Shown: positions 53,876-63,768 of the stretch, piece after piece | Layout of the letters: every line of letters starts with the position of its first letter | Position numbering within the stretch: the first letter of the stretch is position 1 | Origin: Devosia sp. Root685 | GTDB taxonomy: Bacteria; Pseudomonadota; Alphaproteobacteria; Rhizobiales; Devosiaceae | NCBI RefSeq assembly: GCF_001427875.1 | Contig: NZ_LMHK01000001.1 | Location: 560,871 to 624,870 of the forward strand | Length of the DNA stretch: 64,000 nucleotides | Direction of reading: 5' to 3' | The notes under the pieces: generated by a model | Database searches by the model: none | What the model was told of the DNA's origin: nothing | Seen by the model: the letters and a program-made list of their open reading frames with translations, nothing else | Program-made: the position numbers and the translations under genes

Positions 53876-56206
53876 CTACTTCTGGACAATCGCTGGCACC
53901 AGCGACTCCTCCTCTTGGGTCAATTCGGGCTCGACTTGGACCGAATCGTCCTTTTCATTTGTCTTTTGCGGGGCGCGCAGGGGTAGCGTGAAGGTCACGC
54001 AGGCACCCACCCTGCCCTGTTCGTCGGGTTCGGCGTCGATCAGTTCCACGATCCCGCCATGTTGCTCGATGATCCTTGCAACGATGGCGAGACCCAGTCC
54101 GGTTCCCTTTTCCCGTGTCGTCATATAGGGCTCAAGCAACCGTTGCCGGTTTTCCTTGGGCCAACCCTTGCCGTTGTCGGAAACCGACACGCGGGCATGA
54201 TTGCCCTCGTAATGCGCTTCGACCCTGATACCCGGCTGCCAACCCGAGCCCACGTCCAGCCCCTCGAATGCCTCTACGGCATTCTTGATCAGGTTGGTCA
54301 GCGACTGCGATACCAGCCGCGTGTCGAACCAGGCATAGATCGCTTCATCGGGCAATTCTGTGGCAATGGCAACTTCGGGCAAGCGTACGCTCTCGAGAAA
54401 AACAGCTTGGCGGATCGTGTCGGACAGGTCCGCGCGCTCCGGCGCCGCCTCCGGCATGCGGGCAAAGGCAGAAAATTCATCCACCATGCGGCCAATATCG
54501 CCCACCTGACGGACGATCGTATTGATGCATTTATCGAAGACTTCCCGGTCATCCTCAAGCTTGGAGCCATAGCGGCGGCGCAGGCGCTCGGCCGATAGCT
54601 GAATCGGGGTCAGCGGGTTTTTGATTTCGTGGGCAATACGACGCGCCACATCGGCCCAGGCGCTGGTGCGCTGCGCCGATTCGAGGTCGGTAATATCGTC
54701 GAAGGTCAGCACATAGCCCTTTGACTCGGTTATCGAGCCCTCGCGGGTGAGCTGGATCTGATAGATGCGCCGGTTGGTCTCATTGCCGAGCTGGATCTGA
54801 TCGCGGACCTGCCCGCGCCGGGCGGAACGCGCTTTTTCGATAGTCGGGGCGATTTCGGGCAGGATGTCTTCCATCTTCTCGCCCATCATCTCGATTTCGG
54901 TCTTGTCGAGCATCTGGCAGGCCCGCGCATTGACGAGCGTCACCGCGCCAAAGGGATCGAGACCGACGATGCCGGCCGACACGCCTTCCACCACAGCCTC
55001 GGTAAACTGACGGCGCTTCTCGTTGACCTCGTTGGCCATCAGCAGCTCTTCACGCTGCGTCTTGAGCTGCTCCGTCATGCGGTTGAAGCCGTTGGAGAGG
55101 TCGCGCAGATCGCCCCGGCCCTGTTGAACCGGCACACGCACATCGAGGTCGCCGCCGCTGACCCGCCGCGACGCAATCATGAGGTTCCGGATCGGATCGA
55201 CGAAGCGATTGGCGAGCGCGATACCGATCCAGAGCGCCGCCAGAAGCAGCACCACGACCAGGCCCACATACATGATGGTAAAGGTGATCTGGAAGACGAG
55301 GCGATTGGATGCGTACTGACGATATTCCGTGATATTATCGTCAGTTAGACGCATATATTGAAGTACTTCCGCATCCACCGGGCGCGCCACGAAGAGGAAA
55401 ACGTCGTCATAGCCGCGCAGCTTGATGACCGAACCGACAAGGTTGGTGCTGCCCGGCGAAACCTCCGTGGGTATGCCTTCGACGACGCCATGGGCGATGT
55501 CCGCCGGCAGTCGGGGATAGCCTCCAGAGACATTGATCTGCGCACGCAAGATCGTGTTACCCTCCCCGTCTATCAACGAGGTGAAGGGCAGCGATCTGGT
55601 TACGGCCAAAGCTCTCAGGATGCGCTCAAACCGGGAAGGATCGGCCACGAAGGTCTCGTGGGATTGCTCCAGCTCCGTCGCGACCCAGATGATGTCGTCG
55701 CGCAGCACCTGAGCATGCTCGAGCATATAGGAGCGAGCCACGAGCCGGCTGCTTTCCACCATGGAGCGGGTGCGTTCGGAGAACCATTGGTCGAGGCCCT
55801 GGTTGAGGGCGATTGTCGCAACGATAGCCACCAGAATAGCGGGAATGCCGGCGACCAGCGCAAACATGGCGACCATGCGCATCTGCAAGGCCGAGCCCGG
55901 CACGCGCTGCAATCTTGCCTGCACGAGCAGGACTGCCTCCGTCACCACCAGCGCCAGAACCAGCAAGACCAGAATGCCGGTGACCACCCAGATCACCGTC
56001 CAGATTTCGGCCGAAGGCTCGATATTGGTCGTGCCGGAGAGGATGAGGAACGACACGGAGGACAGGAGCACCGAGGCGGACACGACAACAAAGCCAAGCA
56101 CGCGCAAGGGACCATTCCCCTCGGCGGAGAACATTGAACGTCCCAGGGTCGTCCTCGCCGCGGATTTGGCGGGGGCGTCGATGTCTCGGCTAACCGCCTC
56201 AGTCAT
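53876..56206 (-). CDS. ntrY: Nitrogen regulation sensor histidine kinase NtrY
   Basis: A 776-residue membrane sensor. Several membrane helices form the N-terminal part (LGFVVVSASVLLSSVSFLIL, VIWVVTGILVLLVLALVVTE and more). A periplasmic loop, HAMP (LWIGIALANRFVDPIRNLM), PAS (IVGLDPFGAVTLVNARAC), HisKA ([20 protein letters not shown]) and the HATPase with GTGLGLAIVARII follow. ATG 56206 is chosen (MTEAVSRD); upstream in-frame start is less likely. It phosphorylates NtrX. In other genomes it senses nitrogen or redox state. Confidence 0.95.
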   Translation of the reverse strand: MTEAVSRDIDAPAKSAARTTLGRSMFSAEGNGPLRVLGFVVVSASVLLSSVSFLILSGTTNIEPSAEIWTVIWVVTGILVLLVLALVVTEAVLLVQARLQRVPGSALQMRMVAMFALVAGIPAILVAIVATIALNQGLDQWFSERTRSMVESSRLVARSYMLEHAQVLRDDIIWVATELEQSHETFVADPSRFERILRALAVTRSLPFTSLIDGEGNTILRAQINVSGGYPRLPADIAHGVVEGIPTEVSPGSTNLVGSVIKLRGYDDVFLFVARPVDAEVLQYMRLTDDNITEYRQYASNRLVFQITFTIMYVGLVVVLLLAALWIGIALANRFVDPIRNLMIASRRVSGGDLDVRVPVQQGRGDLRDLSNGFNRMTEQLKTQREELLMANEVNEKRRQFTEAVVEGVSAGIVGLDPFGAVTLVNARACQMLDKTEIEMMGEKMEDILPEIAPTIEKARSARRGQVRDQIQLGNETNRRIYQIQLTREGSITESKGYVLTFDDITDLESAQRTSAWADVARRIAHEIKNPLTPIQLSAERLRRRYGSKLEDDREVFDKCINTIVRQVGDIGRMVDEFSAFARMPEAAPERADLSDTIRQAVFLESVRLPEVAIATELPDEAIYAWFDTRLVSQSLTNLIKNAVEAFEGLDVGSGWQPGIRVEAHYEGNHARVSVSDNGKGWPKENRQRLLEPYMTTREKGTGLGLAIVARIIEQHGGIVELIDAEPDEQGRVGACVTFTLPLRAPQKTNEKDDSVQVEPELTQEEESLVPAIVQK

Positions 56207-56433
56207 GCAATACTCAGAGTTCTCCGGCTTTCCTGTTCCAGCAAAGACACCACGGCGCAACGCAAAATGAGCGTGAATGCTGCTTTAGGCCGCAAAGCCT
56301 GACCCAATTCGGCGGACCCTTCAAGATAATTGTTGCCGAAATGTGACAGTGCGCCTCAGGATGGGCAGAAGTTCGCCACTGGACAACGGTATCGGGCAAG
56401 GGCAAAGAGGGCGAAATCCCCCGCGAGCCAATC

Positions 56434-57333
56434 GTGACCGCCCCTTCCTTCACCAGTACCGATACGGCCAGCCTCAAGGGCATGGCCATGGGCATTTTTG
56501 CCTATACGCTGTTCGCCGTGCATGACGCCTTTATCAAGGGCATCATCCACGCGCTGCCGGCTGTCCAGATTCTCTTCGTGCGCGGCGTGATCATCGTCAT
56601 CCTGTGCATGGTCATCGGGCGCAGCTTCATGTTCGGAAGGCTCTGGGCATCGGCCAATCGCGGCATGATCCTGGGCCGTGGTCTTCTCACGCTTGCCGCC
56701 TGGGTCATGTATTACAGCGCCGGCCGCGATCTCCAACTCGCCGAGATGACGACGCTTTACTATTTCGCGCCCGTGCTCACCACCGTTCTGGCCGCCATTT
56801 TCCTCAAGGAGCGGCTGACGCTGGCCCGTGTCGGCGCTGCGTCGATCGGCTTTTTCGGCGTTATCGTGGCGGCCAATCCCGGCGGCTTTACCCTGAGCTT
56901 GCCGGTTGTCATGGTGCTGCTTGCGGCGCTGAGCTGGTCTATCGCTATGATCCTGATGCGGACGATTTCGAAGTCCGACAGCGCGCTGGTGCAGGTTTTT
57001 GCGCAAAACCTCATCCATGCCGTCGTCATGGGGATCGTCAGCATCCCCTTCTGGCAGGGTATGGCACCTTCGGAGTTTCTTTTCGTTCTCGCGGCGGGCC
57101 TGATCGGCGGCGCGGCTCAGTTCATCCTCGTCGAATCCGCCAAACTCGTCCCCGCCAGCGTTCTCGGCACGGTGGAATATGGCGCGCTGATCTGGGCTTT
57201 CGTGTTCGGCTATCTCTTCTGGGGCGAAACGCCCCTGCCCTCAGTCTATGCCGGCGCGGCTCTGGTCATCGCGGCTGGGTTCGTGCTCGCCTGGACCGAG
57301 CATCGCACCCGCCGCGAGCAGATGCGGCGCTAG
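56434..57333 (+). CDS. EamA/DMT family transporter
   Basis: A 299-residue membrane protein with ten predicted helices in two EamA repeats (for example MAMGIFAYTLFAVHDAFIKG and YYFAPVLTTVLAAIFLKERL; FGYLFWGETPLPSVYAGAAL). The start is GTG 56434. Such proteins export or import metabolites and amino acids; the cargo is not known. The gene is in the middle of the ntr block on the opposite strand, convergent with ntrC (2 bases apart) and divergent from ntrY. The 227 bases upstream must hold promoters for both directions. Confidence 0.92.
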   Translation: MTAPSFTSTDTASLKGMAMGIFAYTLFAVHDAFIKGIIHALPAVQILFVRGVIIVILCMVIGRSFMFGRLWASANRGMILGRGLLTLAAWVMYYSAGRDLQLAEMTTLYYFAPVLTTVLAAIFLKERLTLARVGAASIGFFGVIVAANPGGFTLSLPVVMVLLAALSWSIAMILMRTISKSDSALVQVFAQNLIHAVVMGIVSIPFWQGMAPSEFLFVLAAGLIGGAAQFILVESAKLVPASVLGTVEYGALIWAFVFGYLFWGETPLPSVYAGAALVIAAGFVLAWTEHRTRREQMRR

Positions 57334-57335
57334 TT

Positions 57336-58781
57336 TTAATTGCGCCGGCTATGCTTGACGATTTCGATCGAGTGCGTGCGGATTTTCTTGCGCAGCGTAT
57401 TGCGGTTGAGGCCCAAAAGGTCCGCCGCCTTGATCTGGTTGCCGCCACAGGCATTGAGCGCCATGGCGATGAGCGGGGCTTCCACCCGGTCAATCACGCG
57501 CTGATAGAGCCCGGCCGGCGGCAGGTTCGGCTCATATTCGCGCAGCAACTGCCCGACATGGCTTTCCACAGCCGTTGAGACATCCACCGGCCCCGAAGCG
57601 GCCGTGACGCTCGGGCGATCGGCGATATTGAGTTCGTTCTGCACGATCTCAGCCGAAATGCTCTCGTCGGCATATAGGGCCGACAGGCGACGCACGAGGT
57701 TTTCGAGTTCGCGAATGTTTCCGGGCCAGGAATAGTTCTGCATCAGCCGAATGGCTTCGGACGACAGCGTCTTGGGCGCCTCGCCCTCGCGTTCCGCGGC
57801 GCGCAGGAAGTGCTGCACGAGGTCGGAAATGTCGTCGATGCGCTCGCGCAGCGGCGGCAGGCGGATCGGCACGACATTGAGGCGATAGTAAAGATCTTCG
57901 CGGAACAGGCCCTGCCGGATCATCTGGCTGAGGTCGCGGTGCGTCGCCGCGACGATGCGCACATTGGTCTTGATGGCGTTGCGGCCACCGACCATGGTGT
58001 ATTCGCCCTCTTGCAACACACGCAGCAGACGCGTCTGGGCGTCCATCGGCATATCGCCGATTTCGTCGAGAAACAGCGTGCCACCCTCGGCCTGCTCGAA
58101 GCGGCCGGATGAGCGCGTATTGGCGCCGGTAAACGCGCCCTTCTCGTGACCGAACAGTTCGGCCTCGATCAGGTCGCGGGGAATAGCCGCCATGTTGATG
58201 GCAACGAACGGCCCGTTGCGGCGCTTGCCGAAGTCGTGGAGCGCCCGCGCCACCAATTCCTTGCCCGTGCCGCTTTCGCCGGTGATCATCACCGTAAGGT
58301 CGGTCTGCATCAGCCGCGCGAGGGCGCGATAGATGTCCTGCATCGCGGGCGAACGGCCGACGAGTGGCATCGTATCGCCGGCTTCCTCGACCTTGCGCTC
58401 GGCATTGACCGGCTTTTTGGCATCGGCCAGTGCCCGCGACACGACCGATAGCACTTCGGTAATATCGAAGGGTTTCGGCAGGTACTCATAGGCGCCGACT
58501 TCCGACGCCCGGATCGCCGTCATGAAGGTGTTTTGGGCGGACATCACGATCATCGGCAGATCGGGGCGCAGCTTCTTGATCTTTGGCATCACCTCGAAGG
58601 CATTGCCGTCGGGCATGGCGACGTCGGTGATGAGGACATCGCCCTCGCCGCGGCTCACCCAGTTCCACATAGTGGAAATATTGCCGGTCGGGCGCACTTC
58701 GTAGCCGGCGCGAGTCAGCGCCTGGTTGAGCACCATGCGGATGGCGGCATCGTCGTCAGCGAGCAAAACGACATGGCTCAT
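57336..58781 (-). CDS. ntrC: Nitrogen regulation response regulator NtrC
   Basis: A 481-residue sigma-54 activator. The receiver has the phosphorylated Asp in [10 protein letters not shown]. The AAA+ domain has [24 protein letters not shown], and [18 protein letters not shown]. The Fis-type HTH is [20 protein letters not shown]. It switches on nitrogen-scavenging genes. ATG 58781 overlaps the ntrB stop (ATGA). Standard alphaproteobacterial length. Confidence 0.97.
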   Translation of the reverse strand: MSHVVLLADDDAAIRMVLNQALTRAGYEVRPTGNISTMWNWVSRGEGDVLITDVAMPDGNAFEVMPKIKKLRPDLPMIVMSAQNTFMTAIRASEVGAYEYLPKPFDITEVLSVVSRALADAKKPVNAERKVEEAGDTMPLVGRSPAMQDIYRALARLMQTDLTVMITGESGTGKELVARALHDFGKRRNGPFVAINMAAIPRDLIEAELFGHEKGAFTGANTRSSGRFEQAEGGTLFLDEIGDMPMDAQTRLLRVLQEGEYTMVGGRNAIKTNVRIVAATHRDLSQMIRQGLFREDLYYRLNVVPIRLPPLRERIDDISDLVQHFLRAAEREGEAPKTLSSEAIRLMQNYSWPGNIRELENLVRRLSALYADESISAEIVQNELNIADRPSVTAASGPVDVSTAVESHVGQLLREYEPNLPPAGLYQRVIDRVEAPLIAMALNACGGNQIKAADLLGLNRNTLRKKIRTHSIEIVKHSRRN

Positions 58782-59908
58782 TTCGTCGATACCTCATACG
58801 AACTTTGTTGGAAGGCGCCGCTGGCAACGGGCAGCAAAATGCGAAAACGCGTCCGGCCCGGACGGCTATCGCAATCGATCACCCCGCCATGGTCGCCCAC
58901 GATTTTTGCTACGAGCGCGAGGCCCAGGCCCGAACCGTTGGTCTTGGTGGTCACGAAGGGGTCGAAGAGGAATGGCAGCGTATCGGGCGACACGCCTGGC
59001 CCATTGTCCTCGATGACGATTTCGAGCGGCAGCGAAATGCGCTCCGCCACGCCAGCCACGCTGATACGGATGCCAGGCCGAAAAGCGGTCGATAGTCGAA
59101 TTTCCGGTTTCTGTGTTCTTTCAAGCGCTTCCGAAGCGTTCTTAACGAGGTTCAGGAAGACCTGGATAAGCTGGTCGCGATTGCCGAACACGGGCGGCAG
59201 TGACGGATCATACTCTTCGTAAAAGGTAATGCCCCGCGCCACGCCATTGCGCGCCAGCAGTTTCACCCGGTCGAGCACGACGTGAATATTGATCGGCTCA
59301 CGCTCCATCGGGCGCTCGTCGCCGAACACTTCCACGCGGTCGATCAGACCGACAATGCGGTCCGTCTCTTCGCGGATCAGGCGAGCAAGCGGTACCTCGT
59401 CGCTCGAAACCGTCTGCTCCAGCAGCTGAGCAGCGCCGCGGATGCCCGACAGCGGATTCTTGATCTCATGCGCCAACATGGCCGCAAGGCCGGTCACCGA
59501 ACGCGCCGCGCCGCGCGACACCATCTGCCGGTCGATCTTGTCCGCCATGGTCCGTTCCTGGATCAGAAGGGCCACGCGGCCGTCCACATCCGAGAGGGGA
59601 CTGGCGAAGACATCGGCGACACGCTCGTCCCCGAAACGGGAAGAGCCGATGCGCACACGATATTCCGTCATGGGCGCGCGGCGCTGCACGACCGTTTCGA
59701 CCAGCGAAATGATCGGCGAGCCGAAGGCGATAAGGTCATCGAGCTTCTGCCGCGTCAGCACGCTCAGCGAGGCGCCAAAGAAGGCCTCCGCTGCATAGTT
59801 CACGAACTGGATCTGGTGCTGCTCATCGAGAACGATGATCGGCTGCGGCAGGGCCTGCAGGACCGCGCGGGACGGAAGCGTATCGGGGGCCGATATGGCA
59901 GCACTCAT
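58778..59908 (-). CDS. ntrB: Nitrogen regulation sensor histidine kinase NtrB
   Basis: A 376-residue cytoplasmic kinase. A PAS domain ([20 protein letters not shown]) comes first, then HisKA with [20 protein letters not shown], and an ATPase domain with [18 protein letters not shown] and GSGLGLALV. It phosphorylates NtrC when nitrogen is low, under control of PII proteins. ATG 59908 overlaps the dusB stop as ATGA and follows GGAGAG, so it is preferred over 59923. Confidence 0.96.
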   Translation of the reverse strand: MSAAISAPDTLPSRAVLQALPQPIIVLDEQHQIQFVNYAAEAFFGASLSVLTRQKLDDLIAFGSPIISLVETVVQRRAPMTEYRVRIGSSRFGDERVADVFASPLSDVDGRVALLIQERTMADKIDRQMVSRGAARSVTGLAAMLAHEIKNPLSGIRGAAQLLEQTVSSDEVPLARLIREETDRIVGLIDRVEVFGDERPMEREPINIHVVLDRVKLLARNGVARGITFYEEYDPSLPPVFGNRDQLIQVFLNLVKNASEALERTQKPEIRLSTAFRPGIRISVAGVAERISLPLEIVIEDNGPGVSPDTLPFLFDPFVTTKTNGSGLGLALVAKIVGDHGGVIDCDSRPGRTRFRILLPVASGAFQQSSYEVSTK

Positions 59909-60906
59909 GCGGCCACTCTCCATTCAGGCGAAAAGACCCGGCCGATAAGGTCGAGGACCGCGGCGGGTTGATCATTGTTCAAAAGGGCATTGCGGGTTGG
60001 TTTGTCGAGTTCGAGATTGGCCGCCTCGGCATACCAGTCGAGATGTTTTCGCGCGGCGCGCGAGCCGACTTCGGTGCCGTATTCGACCAGCATGTCTTCA
60101 TAGTGAGACTGGATCAGGGCGATCAGCGCCGCGCCCTGCGGCGCCTCCTGTGGCGTCTCGCCGGCAAGGACGGCGCCAATCTGGCCGACGCGCCAGGGCT
60201 GTCCCTGCGCCCCGCGCCCAAGCATCACCGCTGCCGCGCCGGACTGCTCCAAAGCAATCGCCGCGCTTTCTGCATCGACGATGTCGCCATTGACGATGAC
60301 AGGCACGGGAATCGCTTCAACAACGGCCCGCACCAATTCCCAGCGAGCCGTGCCCTTGTAGAACTGCTGCCGGGTCCGGCCATGGACGGTTATCATCTGC
60401 GCGCCTGCATCGACGGCCATGCGCGCGATCTGCGGCGCGTTGAGGCTCTCGTCGTCCCAGCCAAGGCGCATTTTCACCGTGACCGGCAGACTGGTGGCCC
60501 CCGCAACCGCCTCGACGATGGCCAGCGCCTGGTCCGGCACCCGCATCAGCGCCGAACCGGCATAACCATTGGTCACGCGCTTGGCGGGGCAGCCGAAATT
60601 GATATCGACGATATCCGCCCCCGCTCCTTCGGCGATGCGGGCACCCTCGGCCATCCAGCCGGCCTCGCAGCCGGCCAGTTGTACCATGTGCGGCAGGTCG
60701 CCGGCGCGGCGGAGCTTTCGCACCATATCGGCATGGCCGGTGCCCAGCGCGGCACTGGCGATCATTTCGGACACGACCATGCCCGCCCCATGCCGCTCCG
60801 CAATTTCGCGGAAGGGACGGTCGGTGATTCCGGCCATCGGGGCAAGGAAGGCGCGGTTTCGGACAGCATGCCCGCCAATGCTCAATGTAAAGGCATTACC
60901 CGACAA
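59905..60906 (-). CDS. dusB: tRNA-dihydrouridine synthase DusB (NifR3)
   Basis: A 333-residue flavoprotein that reduces uridines in the D-loop of tRNA. Motifs: LAPMAGITDRPFREIAERHG, INFGCPAKRVTNGYAGSALM with the catalytic Cys, VTVKMRLGWDD, MITVHGRTRQQFYKG and VNGDI. The start appears to be TTG 60906. First gene of the dusB-ntrB-ntrC operon, the common arrangement in alphaproteobacteria. Confidence 0.95.
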   Translation of the reverse strand: MSGNAFTLSIGGHAVRNRAFLAPMAGITDRPFREIAERHGAGMVVSEMIASAALGTGHADMVRKLRRAGDLPHMVQLAGCEAGWMAEGARIAEGAGADIVDINFGCPAKRVTNGYAGSALMRVPDQALAIVEAVAGATSLPVTVKMRLGWDDESLNAPQIARMAVDAGAQMITVHGRTRQQFYKGTARWELVRAVVEAIPVPVIVNGDIVDAESAAIALEQSGAAAVMLGRGAQGQPWRVGQIGAVLAGETPQEAPQGAALIALIQSHYEDMLVEYGTEVGSRAARKHLDWYAEAANLELDKPTRNALLNNDQPAAVLDLIGRVFSPEWRVAA

Positions 60907-61079
60907 TGATTGCCCCAGAAATGGTCAATTTAGGGAAGGTGCCCGCACAATAATCATTTTGCGGCCGTGCGCAACTGTTAAGGCCCCTTCATGGGGTGGG
61001 AACCAGCGCTGCTCTTGCCGCATGCCAAGGCGGAGGCTAGACCAATCAGACACATGACGGTCCGAGTTCCCCTGCCTAT

Positions 61080-62276
61080 ATGTCTACACGCCCAAAATTC
61101 ATAGCCGCCATTATTGTTGCCGCCGGAAAAGGCGAGCGTGCGCAAACAGGGGATTTTTCCGAACCCAAGCAATATCGCCGCCTCGGCGGACGCCCGGTTC
61201 TGGCGCGTACCATCGACGCTTTCCTCGCACACCCTGGCATTTCGGCTGTGGTTCCGGTCATTCATCCCGACCACACGGCCCTCTATGAGGCTCTGGGGCT
61301 CGAAAACGAGCGGTTGCGCGAGCCTGTTCCGGGCGGGGCCAGCCGCCAGGCGTCGGTTCTCGAAGGGCTCAAGTCTATTGCCGCGGCCCGGCCCGATCTC
61401 GTGTTGATTCAGGATGCGGCTCGGCCTTTCGTCACCGTCGAACAGATCGACGCCGTGATATCGGCCCTCGCCTCTCATGACGGCGCTCTGCCGACGCTGC
61501 CGCTGACGGACACGATCAAGCGCGCTCCAGACGGCCAATTGGTACTGACTACCGAAGACCGCCGCACGCTCTTTGCCGCCCAGACCCCGCAGGGGTTCCG
61601 CTTTGGGCAGATGTTCTCCGCCCATATGCGCGCCGCCAGTGTGCGCCGCGATTTCACCGATGACGCCGAGATCGCCGAATGGGCCGGCCTTCGCGTCGCC
61701 ATGACCACGGGCGACCGCAACAATTTCAAGATCACGCATCCGGAAGACTTTCGTCGGGCAGAGCGGCATATTTCAGGAGACAAGGCCATGGAAACCCGCG
61801 TCGGCACCGGCTTTGACGTTCATCCATTCGAGCCCGGCGATGCCGTCTGGCTCGGCGGTGTGCGGATCGAGCATACGGCCAAGCTGGTTGGTCACTCAGA
61901 TGCCGACGTTGCCCTTCACGCCCTTACCGATGCCATTCTGGGCTCGATCGGGGAAGGCGATATCGGCGTGCACTTCCCGCCCACCGACATGCAATGGCGC
62001 GGTGCCGCGTCTACGGTTTTCCTCAAACATGCCGGCGACCTCGTCGCAAAGCGCGGCGGACGAATTGTCAATCTCGATGTGACGATCGTTTGCGAGGCAC
62101 CGAGGATTGCCAAACACGTTCCGGCGATGTGCACTGTCATTGCCCAGACTCTGGGGATTACTCCGGATCGGGTGGCGATCAAGGCGACAACGAGTGAGCG
62201 GCTCGGCTTTACCGGGCGGGAGGAAGGTATCGTGGCCATGGCAAGTGCAAGCGTCGAAGTGCCGAGGGATGCATAA
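61080..62276 (+). CDS. ispDF: Bifunctional IspD/IspF, isoprenoid (MEP) pathway
   Basis: A 398-residue fusion enzyme. Residues 1-225 are IspD (2-C-methyl-D-erythritol 4-phosphate cytidylyltransferase: IIVAAGKGERAQTG, EPKQYRRLGG, LIQDAARPFV). Residues 235-398 are IspF (2-C-methyl-D-erythritol 2,4-cyclodiphosphate synthase: GTGFDVHPFEPGDAVWLGG with Asp and His zinc ligands, HSDADVALHALTDAILG). The linker is short. The fusion is usual in alphaproteobacteria. Starts 173 bases from dusB, divergent. The next gene begins directly after its stop. Confidence 0.97.
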   Translation: MSTRPKFIAAIIVAAGKGERAQTGDFSEPKQYRRLGGRPVLARTIDAFLAHPGISAVVPVIHPDHTALYEALGLENERLREPVPGGASRQASVLEGLKSIAAARPDLVLIQDAARPFVTVEQIDAVISALASHDGALPTLPLTDTIKRAPDGQLVLTTEDRRTLFAAQTPQGFRFGQMFSAHMRAASVRRDFTDDAEIAEWAGLRVAMTTGDRNNFKITHPEDFRRAERHISGDKAMETRVGTGFDVHPFEPGDAVWLGGVRIEHTAKLVGHSDADVALHALTDAILGSIGEGDIGVHFPPTDMQWRGAASTVFLKHAGDLVAKRGGRIVNLDVTIVCEAPRIAKHVPAMCTVIAQTLGITPDRVAIKATTSERLGFTGREEGIVAMASASVEVPRDA

Positions 62277-62777
62277 ATGGCAAAATCCCCCGAACCCAGC
62301 ATAGGCAAACGCATCATCGACCTGCTGCGTGACAGCGACAAGACCATCGTCACGGCCGAGAGCTGCACCGGCGGCCTCATCGCCGCCGCTCTCACCGATG
62401 TCCCCGGCGCTTCTGCGGCGCTTTATGGCGGTTTCATCACCTATTCCAACTCTGCCAAGTCCCGCATGATCCAGGTGCCGCAGCGCCTGATCCATGACTA
62501 CGGCGCCGTGAGCAATCAGGTCGCCCGCGCCATGGCCGATGGCGCCCGCAACACCGCTCGTGTCGATGTCGCCGTGTCGGCCACCGGCATTGCCGGCCCC
62601 GACGGCGGCAGCGAGAAAAAACCGATTGGCCTTGTCTATGTGGCCGTTTCGACCGATCTCGCCACCGTCGTCATCGAGCATCGTTTCGGCGATATCGGCC
62701 GCGACGAGGTGCGCAAGGCAACGGTTGCAGCGGCGCTGGACCTGGTATTGCAGGTGCTCACGAGCGACGAAGACTAG
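62277..62777 (+). CDS. pncC: CinA C-terminal domain protein, nicotinamide-nucleotide amidohydrolase (PncC)
   Basis: A 166-residue protein consisting only of the CinA-C domain: TIVTAESCTGGLIAAALTDV, YGGFITYSNSAKSRMI and VSATGIAGPDGGSEKKPIG. Such proteins deamidate NMN to nicotinic acid mononucleotide for NAD recycling. ATG 62277 follows the ispDF stop without a gap, so the two are co-translated. 3' end overlaps the esterase gene by 4 bases. Confidence 0.93.
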   Translation: MAKSPEPSIGKRIIDLLRDSDKTIVTAESCTGGLIAAALTDVPGASAALYGGFITYSNSAKSRMIQVPQRLIHDYGAVSNQVARAMADGARNTARVDVAVSATGIAGPDGGSEKKPIGLVYVAVSTDLATVVIEHRFGDIGRDEVRKATVAAALDLVLQVLTSDED

Positions 62778-63655
62778 CGGCCGCAGGTGCTGTCGAGACG
62801 TGGCACCAGCCATTCCAGGGCCGGCACGATGGCTTGTTGCCAACTATCCCAATAGTGGCGCCCGGGTCCGACCCGCAGGCTGCTATCTGCCTTGGTGGTC
62901 ACGAGCAGATTGTGGAAAGCCGCATTGGCTTCGATGAGATCGGGGAAATCATTGTCCCCTATAGCGAGATAAAAATCTGGTTTCTCCGCCATGGACCTCA
63001 CGCTGTTCGCTCGCGTGAACACATTGGCGGCATTGAACCGCGCTGTGTCGAACGGCGTCCCGAACACATTTCCATAGAGATCAGGAATCCAGCGGCGCGG
63101 ATCGTTGGTCTGCATGGGCCGGTGCAGTGCTCCCGAAAAGCTCATTGCCGCCACATAGGTCTGCGGATGGTTGATCGCCTGCAGCAGCGCGCCCGCGCCG
63201 CCCATGGATACACCACCGATCGCCCTGCCCTCGCGACAAGCCGCCGTCGGCACACTCGCATCGATTGCCGCGACCAGATCGGTGGCAAAAGCGGTATCGA
63301 TCAGGCCGAGCCCGCCGGGGTCGGGATTATCGACATACCAGCTGTCGCCCGCGCCCGGCGCCACGACCACCATCGGCGGAATGTGTCCATCGGCGATCGC
63401 CCGATCGAGAATCGGCCCGAGATTGCCCCAGGTAAACCAATCTCCATCCGCGCCGGTCAGGCCATGCAGGAGATAGACCACCGGCCAGCGCTCGCCTTCC
63501 GCCGGAAACGGAAAGGGCTTGTAGAGCGCGTAGGGTATCGTCCGTCCCAAAGTCGGGCTCGGCGCCTCCAAATCATATTCAACAATTCCGGCAGCATTCG
63601 CCGGCACGGCAAAGGCCAGCAGCGCCGCAAAAGGGGCACACAACTCCATTCGCAT
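62774..63655 (-). CDS. Secreted esterase of the antigen 85/esterase D type
   Basis: A 293-residue alpha/beta hydrolase with a signal peptide (LCAPFAALLAFAVPANAAG). The fold has PVVYLLHGLTGADGDWFTWG, the nucleophile elbow GVSMGGAGAL, the acid region LAIGDNDFPDLIEAN and a catalytic His in GPGRHYWDSWQ. It resembles the putative esterase (PF00756) group that acts on acyl esters, S-formylglutathione or cell-wall sugars. GGGGGAAAG precedes ATG 63655. Periplasmic location is inferred from the signal. Substrate unknown. Confidence 0.88.
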   Translation of the reverse strand: MRMELCAPFAALLAFAVPANAAGIVEYDLEAPSPTLGRTIPYALYKPFPFPAEGERWPVVYLLHGLTGADGDWFTWGNLGPILDRAIADGHIPPMVVVAPGAGDSWYVDNPDPGGLGLIDTAFATDLVAAIDASVPTAACREGRAIGGVSMGGAGALLQAINHPQTYVAAMSFSGALHRPMQTNDPRRWIPDLYGNVFGTPFDTARFNAANVFTRANSVRSMAEKPDFYLAIGDNDFPDLIEANAAFHNLLVTTKADSSLRVGPGRHYWDSWQQAIVPALEWLVPRLDSTCGR

Positions 63656-63768
63656 ATCTTTCCCCCGAAATTGCGAAAAGGTTTTCTCAATTCCAGTACG
63701 ATGCCGCCGGCTCGCGTTAAGTGCAAGAGCCAGCGGCTGGGAAACTTTTGGGAAAATGCGCCCGGCGC

